This document shows, in pieces, positions 14,123 through 17,965 of a DNA stretch of 17,965 bases; the stretch's first letter is position 1, and each line of letters begins with the position of its first letter. This stretch comes from Planctomycetaceae bacterium. Lineage in GTDB: Bacteria > Planctomycetota > Phycisphaerae > Phycisphaerales > SM1A02. The position numbers were made by a program, and so were the translations under genes. The notes beneath the pieces were generated by a model that searched no databases, was not told where the DNA came from, and saw nothing but the letters and a program-made list of their open reading frames with translations. The DNA lies in assembly GCA_002685335.1 (NCBI GenBank), contig NYWY01000075.1, forward strand, positions 1 through 17,965, written 5' to 3'.

Positions 14123-15346
14123 ATGACCACGCTCGACGCCAATGATCTCTTCGCCGACCGGACCGGAGCCGTCCTCGCCCAACTCGAGGAATCGGGCCAG
14201 CTCAAGTCGCTCCAGACCATCGAAGGTCCGATGGGCGCGACGATCCGACTCCGGGATCATGGCGACGTCATCTGTCTCTGCTCCAACAACTACCTCGGGC
14301 TCGCCAACCATCCCGAAGTGGTCGAGGCGGGCCTCGACGGTCTTCGCCGTTACGGGGCGGGCACCGCGAGCGTTCGATTCATCTGCGGCACCTTCGAATG
14401 CCACGAGCGTCTGGAGCATCGGATCGCCGAGTTCCATGGAGTCGAGAGCGCCTACACCTTCTCCAGTTGCTGGAATGCCAACGAGGGGATCTTCGCGACG
14501 TTGTGCGAGCCGGGTGACCTGATCATCTCGGATGCACTCAATCACGCTTCGATCATCGATGGAATCCGTCTCGCCGCGGTGATCAAGAAGGGCGTGCACA
14601 AGACCGTCTACCGTCACAACGATCTCGCCCATCTGCGGGAGCGGCTTGAGGCCGCCCGGGCGAACGACGACGTGAACGGGCAGGTCTGGGTGGTGACCGA
14701 CGGAGTGTTCAGCATGGAAGGGGACATCGCGGACCTCCCCGGCCTGCGGGCGATCTGTGACGAATTCAACGCCAAGTTGGTGGTGGACGACAGCCACGGA
14801 ACCGGGGTCATGGGACCCACCGGCCGTGGTACCCACGAGCACTGGGGCATGGATGGGTCTCGCATCGACTTGTTCACCAGCACCCTCGGCAAGGCCCTTG
14901 GTGGCGGTGCCGGCGGATACATGGCGGGTTCGAAAGCCATGACCGACCTGATGATCCAGCGAGGGCGTCCGACGCTCTTCTCCAACGCCCTTCCCGCGAC
15001 CATCGCCTGCAGTGCCGACAAGGCGATCGAGATCCTGATGCGGGAGCCCCAGCGGGTCGCGAAGCTTCGCGAGAACACCTCGTACGCCCGGGAGGGAATC
15101 CTCAAGGCGGGATTCGAGGTCCTCGACAGCCCGACCGCCATTCTCCCGATCATCGTGCACGACACCGCCCGGGCGATCGCGATGAGCAAGCGGATGCTCG
15201 AACTCGGGGTCTTCGTGATCGGGTTCGGTTACCCCGTGGTGCCGGAAGGGGAGGCCAGACTTCGCTGCCAGATCTCCGCCGCCCACGAGAAGTCGCACCT
15301 GGACACCTTCATCTCGAAGCTTGAAGTCCTCAAACGCGAGTTCTGA
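14123..15346 (+). CDS. kbl: Glycine C-acetyltransferase (2-amino-3-ketobutyrate CoA ligase)
   Basis: A 407-residue pyridoxal-phosphate enzyme of the alpha-oxoamine synthase family, close to the 398 residues of E. coli Kbl. It cleaves 2-amino-3-ketobutyrate with CoA to glycine and acetyl-CoA. Marks are CSNNYLGLANHP near the N-terminus, GTASVRFICGTFECHERLE, the cofactor-contacting DDSHGTG (222-228) and the Schiff-base Lys257 in TSTLGKALGGGAGGY. The alternatives in this family (KAS synthase BioF, ALA synthase, serine palmitoyltransferase) are less likely because the threonine dehydrogenase gene lies directly upstream. AGGA precedes the ATG. The stop is only 12 bases from the stop of the converging GYF-DUF4870 gene, with no hairpin between. 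Confidence 0.93.
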   Translation: MTTLDANDLFADRTGAVLAQLEESGQLKSLQTIEGPMGATIRLRDHGDVICLCSNNYLGLANHPEVVEAGLDGLRRYGAGTASVRFICGTFECHERLEHRIAEFHGVESAYTFSSCWNANEGIFATLCEPGDLIISDALNHASIIDGIRLAAVIKKGVHKTVYRHNDLAHLRERLEAARANDDVNGQVWVVTDGVFSMEGDIADLPGLRAICDEFNAKLVVDDSHGTGVMGPTGRGTHEHWGMDGSRIDLFTSTLGKALGGGAGGYMAGSKAMTDLMIQRGRPTLFSNALPATIACSADKAIEILMREPQRVAKLRENTSYAREGILKAGFEVLDSPTAILPIIVHDTARAIAMSKRMLELGVFVIGFGYPVVPEGEARLRCQISAAHEKSHLDTFISKLEVLKREF

Positions 15347-15358
15347 ACCCACGTCCGC

Positions 15359-15928
15359 TCAAAGGAATCGGATGAACATCGGGTAGGAGTAGAACTCACC
15401 GTTGGTTGCCTTCACCGCGCCGATGATCGGGCAGACGATCGCCGCGATGCCCAGGAGAATCAGCAGCGGGATCCCGATGAACAGGAGTACGAGCAGGGCG
15501 AAGACGACCGCGGCGATGAACACGAAGATGAGCCAGTTGACGATCTCTCGACCGTGACGGTCGATGAGGGGATCTTCCTTCTTCATCTGCCACAGGATGA
15601 TCGGTGCGATGATGCCGGCGAGGGGAATCACGAACCCGCTGAGCAGGCTCAGGTGCAGGAGCACCAGGTATCCGGAATCACTGGAGTTCGAATCCGGGCC
15701 CTCGATCGGGGGACTCTCCACCGGGGGGGCCCCTGATCTGCCTGATCTGCCTGATCCATCGGAACCAAGAGTGCTCGCCGGGCTCCAGTCCTCGGTCCCG
15801 TCTTCACAGACCTGCCAGTCGGTTCCCGGCGGTGACGACGAGATGCGGGCGTGGATCTCCTCTCGGGTGAAGGGCCCGATCGGTTCATCTCCGGGCAGGG
15901 CGAGCCAGTAGGCGGACGGGGTCGGCAT
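15359..15928 (-). CDS. GYF-domain DUF4870 membrane protein
   Basis: A 189-residue protein. Residues 1-50 are a GYF_2 domain (YWLALPGDEPIGPFTREEI and a later WQVCEDGTEDW), known for binding proline-rich peptides or other proteins. Residues about 52-85 are a flexible Ser/Gly/Pro linker with repeated RSG. Residues about 86-189 are a DUF4870 (Tic20-like) membrane domain with the helices LLSGFVIPLAGIIAPIILW and two more around IFVFIAAVVFALLVLLFIGI and LLILLGIAAIVCPIIGAV, plus the conserved HGREIVNW loop. GGAGA lies nine bases before the ATG. It is 48 bases downstream of the exported PDZ gene on the same strand, so the two may be co-transcribed. No function is established for such proteins. Confidence 0.85.
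   Translation of the reverse strand: MPTPSAYWLALPGDEPIGPFTREEIHARISSSPPGTDWQVCEDGTEDWSPASTLGSDGSGRSGRSGAPPVESPPIEGPDSNSSDSGYLVLLHLSLLSGFVIPLAGIIAPIILWQMKKEDPLIDRHGREIVNWLIFVFIAAVVFALLVLLFIGIPLLILLGIAAIVCPIIGAVKATNGEFYSYPMFIRFL
15732..15756. repeat. 9-bp tandem repeat inside the GYF-DUF4870 gene
   Basis: CCTGATCTG is repeated twice exactly (15732-15740, 15741-15749) and followed by a partial third copy CCTGATC (15750-15756). Because 9 is a multiple of three, copies code for in-frame SGR units in the linker and could change in number without breaking the gene. Confidence 0.7.
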
Positions 15929-15976
15929 CGTGAAGTCTCCGAGGAAGATGTTGGTTCCAAACGGATCCGTGGGGGA

Positions 15977-17431
15977 TCAGTTCCCGGCGTCACGACGATT
16001 TCTGGGGCGATCGGAGTCCTCTTGCGAGGCCTGGTCACGGTTTCGACGCTGCCGCCGCTCCTGGTTTCGATTTCCGGCATCGCGATCCTTCCGAAGATTC
16101 CGGGCGCCGCGCCTCTGGGAATCTCCGTCTCCCCGACTGTCCCTCATCGCCTTTTCCAGGCGTTCGAGGCGGGCTTCGAGCATCCGGTTCTGCTCGGTCA
16201 GGCGGGCCTGATTCTCCATCATTCGCCGAAGCATGTTCTCGACGTTTCGGCCTGTTTCCTCGAGTCGGCGGTTGAATCTCTCCGCCATCTTCTTCATCAT
16301 CTCGTCCCGGTCACGGAGCATGTCCTGGAGGCCGCGGTCCCGGTCCTGCATCATGTTTCCGATCATGTCGCCGGCGTCGTCCCGCATTCGCTCGAGATCT
16401 TCGAATCGATGGTCCACGCCCTCCTCCATCCCATGCAGGCGATCGTCGACCATCCGGGAGAACTCTTCGAAGCGATGATCGAACTCGCCGGCGAAATCTT
16501 GGACGCCCTGCTGAAGGTCGGCACTCCAGCCTTTCATGTCCATCCAGGCTTCTTCCAGCATGCGCTCCACGTGATGCTGAAGTTCCTCGCCGTGGCCTTC
16601 ATCTTCATTCCATTCGTGTTCCCGATCGTGTCCTTCCCAGGCTTCCTCGTGATTCTCCTCGCGATCCTCGTGCGCTTCTTCGTCGGCGAGCATCTCTTCG
16701 ACCATCATGATGATGACTTCGGAGATGCCCTCGAGGTCGTCGACGGCTCGGACGAATTCTTCCGAAGATCGCGTGATCGAGAGGTCGCGGTTTCCATCTT
16801 CTTCGAAGACCTCGATGTCGATGTCCATGTCCATGGCCAGGTCTTCGTTTTCGAACATTCCGGGAATCACTTCTCGAAGCATCTCGACCAAGCGGTCCAT
16901 CTCCGGTCGTTCGCGATCGTCCGAGGGGTGGTCTGAGTCTTCCTGCTCCATCAGGCGGGGATTCCAGGAGGCGAGTCGCACCTGGGTGTTCATCTCTTCA
17001 CCGTCTCGCAGGAACCGCATCTCTACCCGCTGGCCGGGCCGAAGCTCGTCCATCATTTCTGCGAGCCGTTCGGTGTCGAAACGGTCCTCTCCGGGACCCA
17101 TGATCTCGTCTCCGGGACGAAGTCCGGCCTGATGGGCCGGTGTCCCGGGGTAGACGTCGGTGATCAGGACGCCACGATCTCCATCAGCCATTCCGATGCC
17201 GAGCATCGGTCGGGTCTCTTCGTCGTCGGAAGGGGCCTCGCGGTTCTCGCCTCGAGCGTCGACGATCACGAGGTCGCCGTCGGTGGGGGTGTCGGCGGCC
17301 CGCGTTCGTGCGGCCGTCGGATCCTCGGTCGGGGTTTCATCACCGTGGGTCAATCCGTTCACGGCGTTCGCGGAGGCAAGCGCCGCGGTCAGGGTCAGGA
17401 GGGTGACGCGAGACATGTTGAGCCGATTCAT
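15977..17431 (-). CDS. Exported PDZ protein with acidic, His/Met-rich coiled coil
   Basis: A 484-residue protein with no close relative I can name. Residues 1-26 are a signal peptide (MNRLNMSRVTLLTLTAALASANA); a start at codon 6 is equally possible, since neither ATG has a good ribosome site. Residues about 75-155 are a PDZ domain (RPMLGIGM, GVLITDVYPGTPAHQAGLRPGDEI, RPGQRVEMRFLRDGEE). Residues about 165-290 are strongly acidic, with a His/Glu stretch at about 250-290. Residues about 290-430 read as long charged helices rich in Met, with DHRFE repeated at 318 and 340, a 22-residue spacing suited to a coiled coil. The tail after 430 turns basic (RRGARNLRKDRDAGNRN). The PDZ fold suggests binding of protein C-termini outside the cytoplasm; there is no protease domain. 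A hydrophobic 361-residue frame on the opposite strand is its antisense shadow. Confidence 0.82.
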   Translation of the reverse strand: MNRLNMSRVTLLTLTAALASANAVNGLTHGDETPTEDPTAARTRAADTPTDGDLVIVDARGENREAPSDDEETRPMLGIGMADGDRGVLITDVYPGTPAHQAGLRPGDEIMGPGEDRFDTERLAEMMDELRPGQRVEMRFLRDGEEMNTQVRLASWNPRLMEQEDSDHPSDDRERPEMDRLVEMLREVIPGMFENEDLAMDMDIDIEVFEEDGNRDLSITRSSEEFVRAVDDLEGISEVIIMMVEEMLADEEAHEDREENHEEAWEGHDREHEWNEDEGHGEELQHHVERMLEEAWMDMKGWSADLQQGVQDFAGEFDHRFEEFSRMVDDRLHGMEEGVDHRFEDLERMRDDAGDMIGNMMQDRDRGLQDMLRDRDEMMKKMAERFNRRLEETGRNVENMLRRMMENQARLTEQNRMLEARLERLEKAMRDSRGDGDSQRRGARNLRKDRDAGNRNQERRQRRNRDQASQEDSDRPRNRRDAGN

Positions 17432-17499
17432 GAGGGGTCCGATCTGCGAGTGCGATTGTGCGAGGGTGAAAGCGACGCCGTTACGATACCTCGGTACCC

Positions 17500-17521
17500 C
17501 GCGATTCCGAAGAGAATCGCG
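17500..17521 (-). other. Hairpin between the mrp and PDZ genes
   Basis: CGCGATTC (17500-17507) and GAATCGCG (17514-17521) pair perfectly for 8 bp around CGAAGA. It lies about 100 bases beyond the mrp stop and about 70 bases before the PDZ start on the - strand. There is no T tract on either side, so terminator and regulatory-site readings are both open. Confidence 0.3.
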
Positions 17522-17622
17522 AGGGCTGGTCTCAGCTTGTTGGGAATGCGGGCCGCCAGGTTTCGCTGGTTCGGGAATCGAGGCGTCGTCACCCCGCTTT
17601 CAGGCGGAGAACGAGGGTGGCC

Positions 17623-17965
17623 TCAGGAGACGCTGATCGTGGGCATCTGGTACTTGCCCTGAGACGCGGCGACCGAGATCCTGCTGGCGGTCAGGGTGGA
17701 CAGGCCGTCGAAGGCGGATGCCAGAGCCGGATCCTCCCAGTTCAAGGTCGGATTTCCGGAGTCGGAGTTGATTCGGAGGCCGGGGGGGATGGGCACCGCA
17801 CCCAGGAACGGAAGTCCCATGGTCTGGGCCAGCACTTCAGCTCCTCCCTTCCCGAAGAGGTCGTACTCCTTGCCGTCATCACCGACGAAGTGGCTCATGT
17901 TCTCGACGATTCCGAGTACTTCGACCCCGAGGTTCTCGAACATTCTCACGGCTCGCCGGGCGTCG
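17623..17965 (-). CDS. mrp: Mrp/ApbC family Fe-S carrier ATPase, C-terminal part
   Basis: Partial: the frame stays open to the window edge, with DARRAVRMFENLG reading through the edge-side codons, so the real start and the ATP-binding loop are outside. The visible 114 residues match the end of Mrp/NBP35 P-loop ATPases that carry and hand over iron-sulfur clusters: LGIVENMSHF, YDLFGKGGAEVLAQ, LPFLGAVPIPPGLR and SGNPTLNWEDP. The CxxC pair that many members carry just after ENMS is absent; the segment reads VGDDGKEYDLF. Some family branches naturally lack it. The tail after LSTLTASR, about 20 residues, is a weakly conserved extension. A GTG that could pass as a start at 17949 is internal. The PDZ gene lies about 190 bases downstream on the same strand. 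Confidence 0.9.
   Translation of the reverse strand, partial: DARRAVRMFENLGVEVLGIVENMSHFVGDDGKEYDLFGKGGAEVLAQTMGLPFLGAVPIPPGLRINSDSGNPTLNWEDPALASAFDGLSTLTASRISVAASQGKYQMPTISVS

Noticed and set aside
15851..16936. A 361-residue hydrophobic-looking frame on the + strand
   Set aside because: It is the antisense of the acidic coiled coil of the PDZ gene: Glu and Asp codons read backwards become Leu and Val. The - strand has an unmistakable PDZ domain and signal peptide.

Overview
The window looks like chromosomal DNA from a free-living, probably marine planctomycete, most likely of the Phycisphaerae type. The reasons are high G+C, many exported proteins, a secreted esterase ending in paired DLNGDG calcium-loop repeats of the dockerin kind, a HEAT-repeat exported protein, and a signal-bearing xylose-isomerase-like TIM-barrel protein. 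This assignment is inferred from gene content and style, not from a phylogenetic marker. I see no insertion sequence, integrase, CRISPR array, rRNA or phage gene.

Layout, left to right. Bases 1-372 hold no convincing complete gene. A large exported HEAT-repeat protein with an embedded receiver-like domain follows (373-2580, +), then a tRNA-Thr(CGU) closed by a perfect hairpin (2627-2729). A leftward pair comes next: a sugar mutarotase of the RhaM/DUF718 family, and a two-helix membrane protein whose start overlaps the mutarotase stop (3961 down to 2913). Divergent from it is a bifunctional L-fucokinase/fucose-1-phosphate guanylyltransferase (4042-6897, +). A strong bidirectional hairpin at 7015-7052 separates this gene from the leftward esterase (8507-7074) and a short outer-membrane barrel protein (9156-8644). 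A rightward cluster of three (9321-12355) carries a TIM-barrel sugar isomerase/epimerase-like protein and both subunits of a sodium:solute symporter. A leftward DUF985 cupin (12845-12384) is divergent from a rightward threonine-degradation pair, SDR-type threonine dehydrogenase and glycine C-acetyltransferase (12953-15346). The right end is leftward: a GYF-DUF4870 membrane protein, an exported PDZ protein with a very acidic coiled coil, and the C-terminal part of an Mrp/ApbC Fe-S carrier ATPase that runs off the window.

The genes suggest three linked themes. L-fucose would be anomerised, phosphorylated and turned into GDP-fucose by the 3611-6897 divergon. Small solutes would be imported by the DUF4212/SSS symporter. 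Threonine would be cleaved to glycine and acetyl-CoA by Tdh and Kbl. Several exported proteins with no known function (HEAT/receiver-like, PDZ/acidic coil, two-helix protein) are the least understood part.

No obviously new multi-gene system stands out. The most useful non-gene signals are a repeated TAGNNT motif 6-7 bases before three start codons that lack good Shine-Dalgarno sequences, which suggests leaderless transcripts, and a tandem 11-bp direct repeat upstream of the esterase.
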